DNA from: CAZPMC01 sp964587755
GTDB lineage: Bacteria > Bacillota > Clostridia > Acetivibrionales > DTU013
Direction of reading: 5' to 3'
NCBI GenBank assembly: GCA_964587755.1
Contig: CAZPMC010000004.1
Location: 30,719 to 94,718, forward strand
DNA length: 64,000 bases
Positions 50,941 to 60,480 of the stretch are shown in pieces (the first letter of the stretch is position 1; the number at the start of each line of letters is the position of its first letter). The notes under the pieces are model-generated. The model was not told where the DNA came from. It made no database searches and saw nothing but the letters and a program-made list of their open reading frames with translations. Made by a program: the position numbers and the translations under genes.

Positions 50941-52275
50941 ATGGAAAATCGTATAGTTATATATGCCGTGCAAGCTGACAGTGCTGCACATGATGCCGGT
51001 ATTGAGCCCGGAGATGTACTATTGTCAATTAACGGTCAAAAGATTCAGGATATTTTCGACTATCGTTTTTTAGCAACCGATAGCAATCTTTTTGTTGAGA
51101 TAGAAAAAATGAATGGAGAGCTGTGGGAAATTGAAGTGGAAAAGGATGAGTATGAGGACTTTGGATTAGAATTTGAAGATCCGCTTATTTCCGGTGCTAA
51201 AAGCTGCACAAACAAATGCATATTTTGCTTTATAGACCAGCTGCCTCAAGGAATGCGGGAGAGTGTATATTTTAAGGATGACGATTCCAGACTGTCATTT
51301 ATTTCAGGCAATTATGTGACTCTTACAAATATAAAGGAAGATGAGCTTGAACGTATTATCAAATATAAAATGTCCCCTGTCAATGTATCGGTTCATACCA
51401 CAAATCCTGAATTAAGGGTAATGATGCTGGGCAATAGATTTGCCGGCAATGTGATGGAAAAGATTAGAAAGTTGACTGAAGGCGGAATAAAAGTAAACGC
51501 ACAAATTGTCCTGTGCCGTGGGATAAATGACTCATCTGAGCTTGATAGAACTATTAGGGAGCTGTCTGGATTATTTCCAGGGCTGGTGAGCATATCTGTC
51601 GTGCCGGTGGGGCTTACTAAGTGGAGGGAAGGACTTTATAAGCTTAAGCCCTTTGACCAAAAGTCATCTTTTAATGTAGTAGAGCAGGTGACTGCCTGGC
51701 AGCAAGAGCTATATAAAAAGTATGGTACCAGAATTGTTTATTTGGCCGATGAGTTTTATATAATGGCTCAAATGGAGCTTCCTTCCTGTGAAGAATATGA
51801 AGACTTCCCTCAGATTGAAAATGGAGTAGGGCTTATGTCTCTTTTATTAGAAGGGTTTTATGAGCATATCAGAAATAATGGTGAAATGCTGGATTTTCAC
51901 ATGAAGCAAATTAGAGGAGTAAGAGAGCTGACTATTGCAACGGGAGTTTGTCCCTATAACTATATAAAACAAATGGCACAGTTCCTTGAAAAAAGGTATA
52001 ATAATTTAAAGATAGCTGTTGTGCCTATAAAAAATAACTTTTTCGGAGAAAATGTCACTGTTACCGGTCTGATTACCGGCTGTGATTTAGTTTCACAGCT
52101 TACGGACAAACAACTGGGGGATGAAATTTTAATTTCAAAAAGTATGTTAAGGTCAGGGGAAGAGCTGTTTTTAGATGATTATACCGTAGACATGGTAAGT
52201 CAGAAGCTTAAAAAAAGAGTTGTAATTGCTGATAATAACCCACAAGATTTTATAAATAAGATACTCGGAATGTAG
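50941..52275 (+). CDS. DUF512 protein: PDZ plus radical-SAM-like domain
   Basis: 444 residues. A PDZ-like segment comes first (AGIEPGDVLLSINGQKI, about residues 18-35). A radical SAM type core follows with three cysteines in SCTNKCIFCFIDQLP (C-x3-C-x2-C, about residues 87-100). The DUF512 C-terminal domain has ITGCDLVSQLTDKQ. The family is common in Clostridia and stands next to der, as here; its reaction is not known. GGAGG precedes the ATG. Confidence 0.88.
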   Translation: MENRIVIYAVQADSAAHDAGIEPGDVLLSINGQKIQDIFDYRFLATDSNLFVEIEKMNGELWEIEVEKDEYEDFGLEFEDPLISGAKSCTNKCIFCFIDQLPQGMRESVYFKDDDSRLSFISGNYVTLTNIKEDELERIIKYKMSPVNVSVHTTNPELRVMMLGNRFAGNVMEKIRKLTEGGIKVNAQIVLCRGINDSSELDRTIRELSGLFPGLVSISVVPVGLTKWREGLYKLKPFDQKSSFNVVEQVTAWQQELYKKYGTRIVYLADEFYIMAQMELPSCEEYEDFPQIENGVGLMSLLLEGFYEHIRNNGEMLDFHMKQIRGVRELTIATGVCPYNYIKQMAQFLEKRYNNLKIAVVPIKNNFFGENVTVTGLITGCDLVSQLTDKQLGDEILISKSMLRSGEELFLDDYTVDMVSQKLKKRVVIADNNPQDFINKILGM

Positions 52276-52294
52276 AAGAAAAGAGGTGAAGTAG

Positions 52295-53632
52295 TTGGCA
52301 AAACCTGTAGTAGCAATTGTTGGACGACCTAACGTAGGGAAGTCAACATTTTTTAACTACCTTTGTGGTAAAAGAATTTCCATAGTTGAGGATACACCTG
52401 GGGTTACCCGGGATAGAATATATGCACAAGCCGAATGGAGAAATAAAGCGTTTACGTTAATTGACACCGGCGGCATTGAGCCCTTTTCTGATGATAAAAT
52501 ACTCAGGCAGATGAGAAGGCAAGCACAAATTGCAATCGAAATGGCTGATGTTATTGTGTTTATGGTGGATGCTAAAGAGGGCGTGACAGCTACAGACAGT
52601 GAGGTTGCTACAATTCTCCGAAAATCAAAAAAGCCTGTTGTTCTTGCAATAAATAAGGTAGATCGTGTCGGAGAGCCTCCTGCCGAGGTATATGAGTTTT
52701 ACAATCTGGCAATGGGAGAAATATTTCCTATTTCTTCAGGTCAAGGCCTCGGGATAGGTGATTTATTGGATGAGATATTTAAGCATTTCCCCAAAGAGCT
52801 TGGAGAAGCTGAAGATGATGATACTATCAAAGTTGCTGTAATAGGCAAGCCTAATTCCGGCAAATCCTCTCTTATAAACAGACTGGTCGGTGAGGAGCGT
52901 GTTATTGTAAGTGATATTCCCGGCACCACAAGAGATGCAATTGATACCGTTGTAGAGGACGGAGAGGATAAGTATATATTTATCGATACAGCGGGAATAC
53001 GAAGAAAAAGCAAGATTACCGAAAACATTGAAAGATACAGTACACTCCGTTCCTGGACAGCCGTCGAAAGGTCGGATGTATGCCTTATTATGATAGATGC
53101 CCAGGATGGCGTAACAGAGCAGGATACAAAAATAGCAGGTTATGCCCATGAGCAGGGAAAGGCTTCTATAATTGTGATTAATAAGTGGGACCTGGTGGAT
53201 AAGGAAACAGGTACCTTGGAGGAGTATCGTAAAGCGGTTCAGGAGAAGCTTAGCTTTATGCAATATGCACCTGTGGTCTTTATATCAGCAAAGACAGGAC
53301 AAAGAGTTAACAGGCTATTGGAGCTGGTGAAGTTTGTATACGGACAGGCCACCCTTAGAATTTCCACCGGAATGCTAAACGACCTTATTAACGAGGCCAC
53401 TGCAATGGTTCAGCCGCCATCTGATAAGGGAAAGAGGCTTAAGCTATACTATGCGACCCAATCTGCTGTTAAGCCGCCGACATTTGTTATTTTTGTAAAT
53501 GATATGGAGCTTTTTCACTTTTCATATGAAAGGTATATTGAAAATCAGTTGCGCAGAAGCTTTGGATTTGAGGGAACTCCCATAAGGTTCATACAAAGGG
53601 AAAGAGACAGGGATAAATTATATAACGGGTGA
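52295..53632 (+). CDS. der: Ribosome biogenesis GTPase Der
   Basis: About 445 residues with two tandem GTPase domains: GRPNVGKSTFFN, DTGGIE, NKVDR in the first (1-165) and GKPNSGKSSLIN, DTAGIRRKS, NKWDLV in the second (175-345). A KH-like domain ends with FEGTPIRF. Der acts in assembly of the 50S subunit. The start is TTG behind AGGTG. plsY follows 4 bases after the stop. Confidence 0.97.
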   Translation: MAKPVVAIVGRPNVGKSTFFNYLCGKRISIVEDTPGVTRDRIYAQAEWRNKAFTLIDTGGIEPFSDDKILRQMRRQAQIAIEMADVIVFMVDAKEGVTATDSEVATILRKSKKPVVLAINKVDRVGEPPAEVYEFYNLAMGEIFPISSGQGLGIGDLLDEIFKHFPKELGEAEDDDTIKVAVIGKPNSGKSSLINRLVGEERVIVSDIPGTTRDAIDTVVEDGEDKYIFIDTAGIRRKSKITENIERYSTLRSWTAVERSDVCLIMIDAQDGVTEQDTKIAGYAHEQGKASIIVINKWDLVDKETGTLEEYRKAVQEKLSFMQYAPVVFISAKTGQRVNRLLELVKFVYGQATLRISTGMLNDLINEATAMVQPPSDKGKRLKLYYATQSAVKPPTFVIFVNDMELFHFSYERYIENQLRRSFGFEGTPIRFIQRERDRDKLYNG

Positions 53633-53636
53633 GGAC

Positions 53637-54254
53637 ATGATAAACATACAATTAATAGCCGCGGCGATAACAGGTTATTTATTAGGGAGCCTTAACAGCT
53701 CCTTGTTGGTTGGGAAAGCCTATGGTATTGATATTAGAAAACATGGCAGCGGCAATGCCGGTACTACCAATGCACTTAGAACGCTGGGTAAAAAGGCTGC
53801 AGTTTTTGTTCTTTTAGGTGATGCCTTAAAGGGTATTTTAGCATATTTAATCGGATACATAATTTGTTACAGGGCTTGCGGACTAGTTGATCTAGGTGGT
53901 ATGCTTTCAGGCACGGCAGCAATATTCGGGCATATATGGCCGCTGTATTTTGGCTTTAAGGGCGGAAAAGGAGTGTTGACATCTCTTGCAGTACTCATAA
54001 TGATTGATTGGCCTATTGCAATTGCCTTGCTGGCTGTTTTTGTAGTTATTGTATTTATTTCAAAGTATGTTTCATTGGGTTCTGTAATAGCGGCTGCTCT
54101 TTTTCCATTAATGGCAGTTTTTTTGGGAAGAGATATAAAAACAGTGATTTTCTCTGGCGTTATAGCTTTGCTAATAGTTATAAAGCATCATACAAATATA
54201 AAAAGACTTTTAAAGGGTACAGAATCAAAAATATCGTTTAAAAGCAAAAAGTGA
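53637..54254 (+). CDS. plsY: Glycerol-3-phosphate acyltransferase PlsY
   Basis: A membrane enzyme of 205 residues that acylates sn-1 of glycerol 3-phosphate from acyl phosphate. Family motifs are GYLLGSLNSSLLVGK, IRKHGSGNAGTTNALRTLGKK, and GHIWPLYFGFKGGKGVLTSLAVL, plus a late KHHTNIKRLLKGTE. About five membrane segments. Its start lies 4 bases after der; gpsA, which makes its substrate, follows. Confidence 0.96.
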   Translation: MINIQLIAAAITGYLLGSLNSSLLVGKAYGIDIRKHGSGNAGTTNALRTLGKKAAVFVLLGDALKGILAYLIGYIICYRACGLVDLGGMLSGTAAIFGHIWPLYFGFKGGKGVLTSLAVLIMIDWPIAIALLAVFVVIVFISKYVSLGSVIAAALFPLMAVFLGRDIKTVIFSGVIALLIVIKHHTNIKRLLKGTESKISFKSKK

Positions 54255-54279
54255 TTATAAACGGAAGGATGAAATCGGT

Positions 54280-55296
54280 ATGAATTTTTCGGTAATAGGA
54301 GCAGGCAGTATGGGTACGGCTGTCTCTATACTTCTTGCAGATAACGGCCATAATGTTAAGATGTGGTCTGTTCTAAAAGAAGAAGTAGACATGATAAATA
54401 TACATAGAGAACAAAAGGATAAGCTTCCCGGAGCCATTGTTCCACAGAATGTTAATTGTACCTGTGACCTTGAAGAGGCACTATCCTTTTCGGATATTAT
54501 TGTATTGGCAATACCATCTCAGGCAGTCAGAGACAATATAAAAGAAATGGCAGCAATTATTAAAAAGCCTAAGACAGTCGCATGCTTTTCAAAGGGGCTT
54601 GAAAAAGGGACAGGATACCGGATGTCTGAGGTTATAAGGCAGGAGATGCCGGATGCTAAGGTTGTAGCAATGTCAGGGCCATGCCATGCCGAGGAGCTCT
54701 CAAAGGGCATTCCTACTGCCTATGTTGCTGCCTCAGAGAGCAGAGCCTGCGCCGAGCTGATTCAGGATTCTTTTATGTCCCAACGCTTTAGAGTTTATAC
54801 CAATCCGGATATTATTGGTGTGGAGCTTGGAGGTGCGGTTAAGAATGTTATTGCACTTTGCGCAGGTATGGCTGACGGACTGGGATTTGGTGATAATACA
54901 AAGGCGGCACTTATGACAAGAGGCCTGGCAGAGATGAAAAGGCTTGGTCGTGCAATTGGAGCAAAACCCCAGACCTTTTCAGGACTTTCGGGAATAGGGG
55001 ACCTGATTGTTACTTGTACCAGTATGCACAGCCGTAACAGAAGAGCCGGTATTTTAATAGGTCAGGGAATGCCGGTGGATAAAGCGTTAGAAGAGGTTAA
55101 GATGGTGGTGGAAGGAGTTTACACCACAGAGCCTGTATATAAACTGGCGAAACGGCTTGATGTCAGCATGCCTATAACCGATGAGGCATATGAAATATTG
55201 TTCAACAACAAGGATGCAGCCAAAGCAGTAGATGATTTGATGAGCAGAAGCAAAACCCATGAGCTTGAAGAAGATGACATGGAAGGACAATGGTAA
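54280..55296 (+). CDS. gpsA: NAD(P)-dependent glycerol-3-phosphate dehydrogenase
   Basis: GpsA reduces dihydroxyacetone phosphate to glycerol 3-phosphate for lipids. The 338 residues have the Rossmann start FSVIGAGSMGTAVSILLADNGH, the SGPCHAEEL loop, LGGAVKNVIALCAGMADGLGFGDNTKAALMTRGL with the catalytic lysine, and SGIGDLIVTCTS. GGAAGG precedes the ATG. Functionally paired with plsY. Confidence 0.97.
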   Translation: MNFSVIGAGSMGTAVSILLADNGHNVKMWSVLKEEVDMINIHREQKDKLPGAIVPQNVNCTCDLEEALSFSDIIVLAIPSQAVRDNIKEMAAIIKKPKTVACFSKGLEKGTGYRMSEVIRQEMPDAKVVAMSGPCHAEELSKGIPTAYVAASESRACAELIQDSFMSQRFRVYTNPDIIGVELGGAVKNVIALCAGMADGLGFGDNTKAALMTRGLAEMKRLGRAIGAKPQTFSGLSGIGDLIVTCTSMHSRNRRAGILIGQGMPVDKALEEVKMVVEGVYTTEPVYKLAKRLDVSMPITDEAYEILFNNKDAAKAVDDLMSRSKTHELEEDDMEGQW

Positions 55297-55366
55297 GCTT
55301 TGGGAGAACAATTAGCCGCTGTGAAACATAAAATGGTGTATACTGATACGTTTATGGAGGTATACC

Positions 55367-55921
55367 ATGTTTGGAGCATTATGCTATGATCGTAATGCGG
55401 TTTTACAGCAGATGCCTTATTTTCCTCACTTTAACAGTGCCTATGCTATTATTAAAGCAGGTCCAGATTATCCGGCTATAACTGGTATAGTAACATTCGA
55501 GGATGTCACTGGAGGAGTCAAGGTCTGTGCAAATATTGACGGGCTGCCCCTATACAAACCTGCCACTGACGGAAAGGAGCCTATTGGGCCTTTTGGCATT
55601 CATATTCATGAGAAAGGGCACTGTGAGGTGAAAGACCCTGATAAGCCCTTTGAAGCCTGCGGAGGCCACTGGAATCCGTATAATCAGCCCCATGGCAATC
55701 ATGCTGGTGATTTCCCGGTATTGTTTTCAAATAACGGTCATGCAGGAATGTGTTTCTTTACGGATAAATTTACTGTAAGAGATATTTTAGGAAGGTCTGT
55801 AATAATTCATGAAAACCCGGATGACTACCGGACACAGCCTGCAGGCAACTCAGGTAAAAGAATTGCCTGCGGTGTTATAGTTCCGTGGAATGGTTCAAGG
55901 ATATATAAACCTATCCATTAA
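55367..55921 (+). CDS. Cu/Zn superoxide dismutase-like protein
   Basis: 184 residues. The core has FGIHIHEKGHC (Cu-ligand HxH), GGHWNPYNQPHGNHAGDFP (bridging and Zn ligands: H, H, H, D, with closer spacing than usual), and VIIHENPDDY (the fourth Cu His). The conserved RIACGVI ends the domain. There is no signal peptide, so the product seems cytoplasmic, unusual for Cu/Zn SOD. In an anaerobe it may bind another metal. GGAGG precedes the ATG. The end overlaps the convergent apgM by 27 bases. Confidence 0.85.
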   Translation: MFGALCYDRNAVLQQMPYFPHFNSAYAIIKAGPDYPAITGIVTFEDVTGGVKVCANIDGLPLYKPATDGKEPIGPFGIHIHEKGHCEVKDPDKPFEACGGHWNPYNQPHGNHAGDFPVLFSNNGHAGMCFFTDKFTVRDILGRSVIIHENPDDYRTQPAGNSGKRIACGVIVPWNGSRIYKPIH

Positions 55922-57103
55922 AGTATAACCGTTCTCAATGAAAACACCTGTTTTCTCCGGCTCAAATTCATCATAGCACTGTACCGATGAAGGCTTTTTA
56001 CTACTCTTGGTATAAATAATGTAAGGTACAGGCTCAGAAGTATGAGTCCGTAAAGGCAGAGGTGTCGGGTGATCCGGAAGTATAAGCACTTTGTAATCAT
56101 CATACTGCTCAAGACCTGTAAGAAGTGTGCCGACTACCTGCTTGTCCAAATACTCTATTGATTTTACCTTGTTTTCAATTTCGTATCTATGACCGCATTC
56201 ATCCGGAGCTTCTACATGTATATATACAAAATCCTTGCCATTTTCAAGCTCCTTCAATGCTGCTTGCGCCTTTCCTATAAAGTTAGTATGTATGTTACCC
56301 GTCGCACCTTCAACGTCAATACAATCAAGCCCTGCGCAAATACCAATCCCCTTGATTAGGTCCACAGCCGAGACAACCGAGCCGGTAATCCCATACTTGT
56401 GTGAAAATTTAGGAATATCGGGCTTTCTGCCTTCTCCCCATAGCCATATGGAATTAGCGGGACGAAGCCCTCTTTTTATTCTATTTAAATTTACAGGATG
56501 ATTTTTAAGAATATCATAGCTTTTTTCCATCATGGACAAAAACAATTCACTATTATCACCAACCGGTAGATATTCGGATATTTTTCTTTCCAATATGTCA
56601 TGGGGCGGTGTTAATTTCATGCTGCCTTTTCCGTTTTTCAAAACCATACAGTGCCTGTAGCTGATGCCTGGATAAAAAGATATATCCTTAGTGGAAAGGT
56701 TTTTATTAATCTCATGAATTAATTGGGTAGACTCCTGTGTTGTAATCTCGTCTGAACTGTAGTCCAGCATTGTAGCGGTTTTATAATCCTCCTGTGCTGA
56801 GAGGGTGACAAGGTTACACCTGAAGGTAAGGTCGGTGGCAGAAAGTTTGATGCCCATACTTATAGCTTCAAAAGGAGATCTGCCGCTATAATATTTTTTT
56901 GGATCATAGCCCATAACAGAGAGATTGGCTACATCACTTCCAGGAGGAATACCTTCCGGGACAGTTTTTACCATACCGGTCTCTCCGTTTGAAGCAAGAT
57001 AGTCAATGTTGGGTTTCCTGGCACATTGCAAAGGGGTGCGGTTTCCCAGTTGAGGCATGGGATAGTCTGCCATCCCGTCGCCTAAAACGACAACATATTT
57101 CAT
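55895..57103 (-). CDS. apgM: Cofactor-independent phosphoglycerate mutase (ApgM type)
   Basis: A 402-residue metalloenzyme of the alkaline phosphatase superfamily: VVLGDGMADYPMPQLGNRTPLQ at the start, the nucleophile region PPGSDVANLSVMGYDP, RCNLVTL, and HVEAPDECGHR with late metal ligands in LILPDHPTPLPLRTHTSEPVP. It interconverts 3- and 2-phosphoglycerate in glycolysis. Length and motifs are those of the archaeal-type enzyme found in many Clostridia. Start ATG at 57103 with GGAG at a longer distance (about 13). Confidence 0.94.
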   Translation of the reverse strand: MKYVVVLGDGMADYPMPQLGNRTPLQCARKPNIDYLASNGETGMVKTVPEGIPPGSDVANLSVMGYDPKKYYSGRSPFEAISMGIKLSATDLTFRCNLVTLSAQEDYKTATMLDYSSDEITTQESTQLIHEINKNLSTKDISFYPGISYRHCMVLKNGKGSMKLTPPHDILERKISEYLPVGDNSELFLSMMEKSYDILKNHPVNLNRIKRGLRPANSIWLWGEGRKPDIPKFSHKYGITGSVVSAVDLIKGIGICAGLDCIDVEGATGNIHTNFIGKAQAALKELENGKDFVYIHVEAPDECGHRYEIENKVKSIEYLDKQVVGTLLTGLEQYDDYKVLILPDHPTPLPLRTHTSEPVPYIIYTKSSKKPSSVQCYDEFEPEKTGVFIENGYTLMDRFIYP

Positions 57104-57196
57104 AATAGAAGATTACTCCATTCGATATGTATTTTTATTCACATAAATCAACTCCATTTATTATAGCAAATGAAGAAATTATTGGAAAGGTGAAAA

Positions 57197-57225
57197 TTGC
57201 TCATGCATAAATCTTCATATATAAT
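57197..57225 (+). promoter_or_regulatory. Promoter upstream of the 57290 gene
   Basis: TTGCTC (57197-57202), 17-base spacer, TATAAT (57220-57225). Confidence 0.55.
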
Positions 57226-57289
57226 ATAAAGATAGAGTATGAGGACAGCTTAGGCTGATTGAAACATATCTTAACCGGGAAGGTACAGG

Positions 57290-58693
57290 GTGATTGCTGT
57301 GAATAAAAAGAAGCTTATATTTGTTATTACAGGGGCGGTTCTGATTTTTGCCGCAGCTTTACTAATCTTTGATTCGATTTTAATAAATAGAGCTAAACAA
57401 ACTTCACAGCTACCAAATAGCTTTGAAAGCACATCAGATGAAATAATTCATGAAAATAGCAGCTTGGGCACTGAGGAGCACTCAGATGCCATGAATGAAT
57501 CCAGCCAGCAGCAAGAGCAGCTTCTTTACAGTGAACAGATAAATGTAGCATATAACACTCCTGAATATGATATGGAGCTTTTATTATGTGTAAACAATGA
57601 CAAAAATAATTTCATAAGGCTCAGATACTATAAGGATGGTGCCAGCACTGAAGAAGAACTGAGGGAAAATGATATTCCTGAGCTTTCGGAAGAATATTTT
57701 AAAATCAGTCAGGCATTGCTTAATCCGGTTTATTCTCAAATGTATTTACTTATTCAGGATGATTCCAAACAGCCCTATTCTAAAAGCTCTTTATACAGGA
57801 TTAGTCTTGAAGATTTGTCAGTTAAGCAGCTTTCATCATATAACGCAGATTTCAGTGAGCTTTTATTTAATTACAATTTTAAGCTGATGGCATATAGCTT
57901 TGAAGACCCGAAATATCTTAGCAGTCAAAAGGAGAATAATCTGCTGGAGGTATATGATTGCCTTAAAGACGAATATATTATCAAAGCTAGCAAAGACAAA
58001 AACAATAACATTATCGGGGAAAACAGCATCGAAGACCTTTTATATGACTATGAGCTTGAAGGCTGGGAGACTTCCTCCGTATTGAGGCTGATACAAGCTG
58101 TACGCAGCAGAACTGAGCTTAAAACAGAGCCAATCAAATCACAGGTGCTTTATGATATAGACAGAAATTTATTGCTTGACAAATACGGTAATGAGCTGAA
58201 ATTTGTTTTGACCGGTGAAACAGAATCAGGGGACGGTTCTTCAGAAAACAGTGAAGTGGACGGCTCTTCAGAAAAGGATGGAAGCCCTGAATCTTACGAA
58301 AATCCTGATAGCGAGCCAAGGGATACAGAACCGGCAGCTGTACTAAAGGAATTTTATAATTGTTTGAGCTCGCCGGAGGATTACTCAAGGGGCATGGAGA
58401 TTTTAGACAGTGATTTCAGGCTAAAAATGAGCATGCTAAAGCAGTTTGGTGTGGAAGAGATTAGCAAGAACGATATCGATAGCGAAAGCGCTTCCTTATA
58501 TAGTGAATTGTTAAGGGGAGCTAAATTTGATATAATAGCCGGTGAAGTGCAAAACGGCGATATTTATGTAATCACTTATTATCATAAATTGAGCTTTGGT
58601 GCTCAGTCAGATGTAAGACAGCTTATGTCGGCTCATCTAAAAAAGCATGACAAGCACTGGAAAATTATTTTAATAGAGGACGGGATTTTGTAA
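57290..58693 (+). CDS. Unknown membrane-anchored extracellular protein
   Basis: 467 residues. An N-terminal anchor (about residues 8-30, LIFVITGAVLIFAAALLIFDSIL) is followed by a long acidic exterior part. From about residue 310 there is a low-complexity Ser/Glu linker (SGDGSSENSEVDGSSEKDGS). The last about 120 residues form a compact domain (AAVLKEFYNCLSSPEDYSRGMEILDSDFRLKM to the end), similar in look to lumazine/NTF2-like folds, but I do not claim one. The start is GTG behind GGAAGG. The end overlaps the tcdA start by one base. Confidence 0.78.
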   Translation: MIAVNKKKLIFVITGAVLIFAAALLIFDSILINRAKQTSQLPNSFESTSDEIIHENSSLGTEEHSDAMNESSQQQEQLLYSEQINVAYNTPEYDMELLLCVNNDKNNFIRLRYYKDGASTEEELRENDIPELSEEYFKISQALLNPVYSQMYLLIQDDSKQPYSKSSLYRISLEDLSVKQLSSYNADFSELLFNYNFKLMAYSFEDPKYLSSQKENNLLEVYDCLKDEYIIKASKDKNNNIIGENSIEDLLYDYELEGWETSSVLRLIQAVRSRTELKTEPIKSQVLYDIDRNLLLDKYGNELKFVLTGETESGDGSSENSEVDGSSEKDGSPESYENPDSEPRDTEPAAVLKEFYNCLSSPEDYSRGMEILDSDFRLKMSMLKQFGVEEISKNDIDSESASLYSELLRGAKFDIIAGEVQNGDIYVITYYHKLSFGAQSDVRQLMSAHLKKHDKHWKIILIEDGIL

Positions 58694-59460
58694 TGCTTAA
58701 TGCATTCTCTCGGTTTGAGATGCTTGTAGGGCGTGAAGCGATAGAAAAGCTTTCTCGTTCAAAAGTTGCCGTGTTCGGAGTTGGAGGAGTTGGAAGCTTC
58801 GTTGTCGAGGGATTAGCCCGCAGCGGAGTAGGCAAATTCTTACTGGTGGATAATGATCTTGTCTGTCTGACCAATATTAACAGACAGCTTCATGCCACTA
58901 CAAGAACAATAGGCAAGCCTAAGGTTGAAGTAGTAAAAGAGAGAATCCTGGAAATAAACCCAAAGGCTCAGGTTGAAACCCATCAGCTTTTCTTCCTGCC
59001 TGAAACTTCTGGAGAGCTGATAAATGGTGAAATTGACTATATTGTTGACGCAATTGATACGGTAACTGCTAAGATTGAGCTTGTTATACAGTCAAAGGAA
59101 AAGGGTATACCTATAATTAGCAGTATGGGGGCAGGAAACAGATTTGACCCGACGAAGCTTGAGATAACCGATATTAGTAAAACACACCTAGACCCTTTGT
59201 CAAAGGTGATGCGAAGGGAGCTTAGACAAAGGGGTATTACCTCTCTTAAAGTCCTTTTTTCGAAAGAAGCTCCCGCCACACCTCATGAAAACGAGGGGAC
59301 AAGCTGCAAAGAAGGGTGTGTTTGTCCTGAGGGTTCGGACAGAAAATGTATCACGAGACGTAGTGTTCCGGGTAGCACAGCGTTTGTGCCGCCTGCTGCA
59401 GGTTTGATAATAGCAAGTGAGGTAATAAAAGACTTAATAGGGGGATACGGCAGTGTTTAA
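58693..59460 (+). CDS. tcdA: tRNA threonylcarbamoyladenosine dehydratase (TcdA/YgdL)
   Basis: A 255-residue E1/ThiF-like enzyme that cyclises t6A to ct6A in tRNA, using ATP. Motifs: FEMLVGREAIEKL, VAVFGVGGVGSFVVEGLARSGVG (nucleotide binding), VDNDLVCLTNINRQLHA, and DYIVDAIDTVTAK. It has a cysteine-bearing loop near residue 208 (SCKEGCVCPEG). Its ATG overlaps the previous stop and its end overlaps the next gene by 8 bases, implying one operon. Confidence 0.93.
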   Translation: MLNAFSRFEMLVGREAIEKLSRSKVAVFGVGGVGSFVVEGLARSGVGKFLLVDNDLVCLTNINRQLHATTRTIGKPKVEVVKERILEINPKAQVETHQLFFLPETSGELINGEIDYIVDAIDTVTAKIELVIQSKEKGIPIISSMGAGNRFDPTKLEITDISKTHLDPLSKVMRRELRQRGITSLKVLFSKEAPATPHENEGTSCKEGCVCPEGSDRKCITRRSVPGSTAFVPPAAGLIIASEVIKDLIGGYGSV

Positions 59461-60130
59461 TAAAAGAATAGCGATTTTTACAGGTCATTTTGGCAGCGGG
59501 AAGACGGAAGTGTCTGTAAATTATGCTCATCAAATGGCGTTATCGGGAAAAAAGGTAGCCATTGTTGACTTTGATATAGTAAACCCTTTTTTTCGCACTG
59601 CTGATGTCAAGCATTTGCTTGAATCAAAGGGGATTAAGGTAGTTACACCTGTGTATGCCAACACCAATGTAGATGTACCGTCCCTGCCTGCAGAGATAAG
59701 CACTCTGTTTGACGATAAAAGCTATAATGTTGTTCTTGACGTGGGGGGAGACGATTTAGGCGCCCGGGTTTTATCAAGGTATTATGATGAGATTGTAAAT
59801 GATGATTATCTTCACTGCTTTGTAGTTAATACAAATCGTCCCATGACAAAAAATGCTGATGAAATCGAAACTATGATAATGGAAATTCAAAAGAGTTCAA
59901 AAATAAAAATTGACATTCTTGTAAATAATACGAATTTACTAGGTGCAACAACTCCTGATGTTATTGGCGAGGGCTCTTTGATTATTAAAGATGTTTCTAA
60001 AAGGATTTCCGTCCCCCTTAAGTTGATTTGCGGTATGAAGGACGTATTGGAATCTTATAAAGGGGATCCCGGTATCAAGAGGCTGTATATGGAAAAATTC
60101 ATAAAGCTTCCTTGGGAATTGCAGGGATAA
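59453..60130 (+). CDS. P-loop ATPase of the MinD/CobQ type
   Basis: 225 residues opening with IAIFTGHFGSGKTEVSVNYA, a Walker A, then KVAIVDFDIVNPFFRTADVK (the switch/A' region of deviant Walker ATPases), and DVGGDDLGARVLSRYY, giving DxGGDD as the B motif. The pattern is that of MinD/ParA/CobQ proteins, though without a recognised partner. The start is GTG. It overlaps tcdA by 8 bases and is followed, after 128 bases with a promoter, by the 2-oxoacid oxidoreductase genes. Confidence 0.8.
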   Translation: MFNKRIAIFTGHFGSGKTEVSVNYAHQMALSGKKVAIVDFDIVNPFFRTADVKHLLESKGIKVVTPVYANTNVDVPSLPAEISTLFDDKSYNVVLDVGGDDLGARVLSRYYDEIVNDDYLHCFVVNTNRPMTKNADEIETMIMEIQKSSKIKIDILVNNTNLLGATTPDVIGEGSLIIKDVSKRISVPLKLICGMKDVLESYKGDPGIKRLYMEKFIKLPWELQG

Positions 60131-60163
60131 TGTATTAATATACACAATTAGCAAGGTTTTTAC

Positions 60164-60192
60164 TTGCAATTATACCGGTTGAGATTTATAAT
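60164..60192 (+). promoter_or_regulatory. Promoter of the 2-oxoacid:ferredoxin oxidoreductase operon
   Basis: TTGCAA (60164-60169), 17-base spacer, TATAAT (60187-60192). Confidence 0.7.
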
Positions 60193-60258
60193 AGAAAAAA
60201 TCGTTTACAAAATATAAAGTTATTTATATAAAATTTGCGTAGAATGTGAGGTCATATA

Positions 60259-60465
60259 ATGGCTAAGGTTACTTTCAAAGAAGAGCTTTGCAAGGGCTGC
60301 AAGCTTTGCGTATCTGTATGCCCAAAAAAAATAATTGAAATGGATACTGAAAAGCTTAATCTAAAAGGCTTTCATCCGGCAACTGTTAAAGAAATGGATA
60401 AATGTATTGGTTGTGCTTTCTGCGCCATTATTTGTCCTGACTGCGTTATTGAAGTAGAGAAGTGA
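60259..60465 (+). CDS. 2-oxoacid:ferredoxin oxidoreductase, ferredoxin-like delta subunit
   Basis: 68 residues with two 4Fe-4S motifs: CKGCKLCVSVCP and CIGCAFCAIICP. Together with the following three genes it makes the four-subunit form of KOR/VOR enzymes, in which this subunit passes electrons to external ferredoxin. Sixteen bases lie before the alpha-subunit gene. The start ATG has GAGG at 9 bases. Confidence 0.95.
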   Translation: MAKVTFKEELCKGCKLCVSVCPKKIIEMDTEKLNLKGFHPATVKEMDKCIGCAFCAIICPDCVIEVEK

Positions 60466-60480
60466 TAGGAGGATTATATA

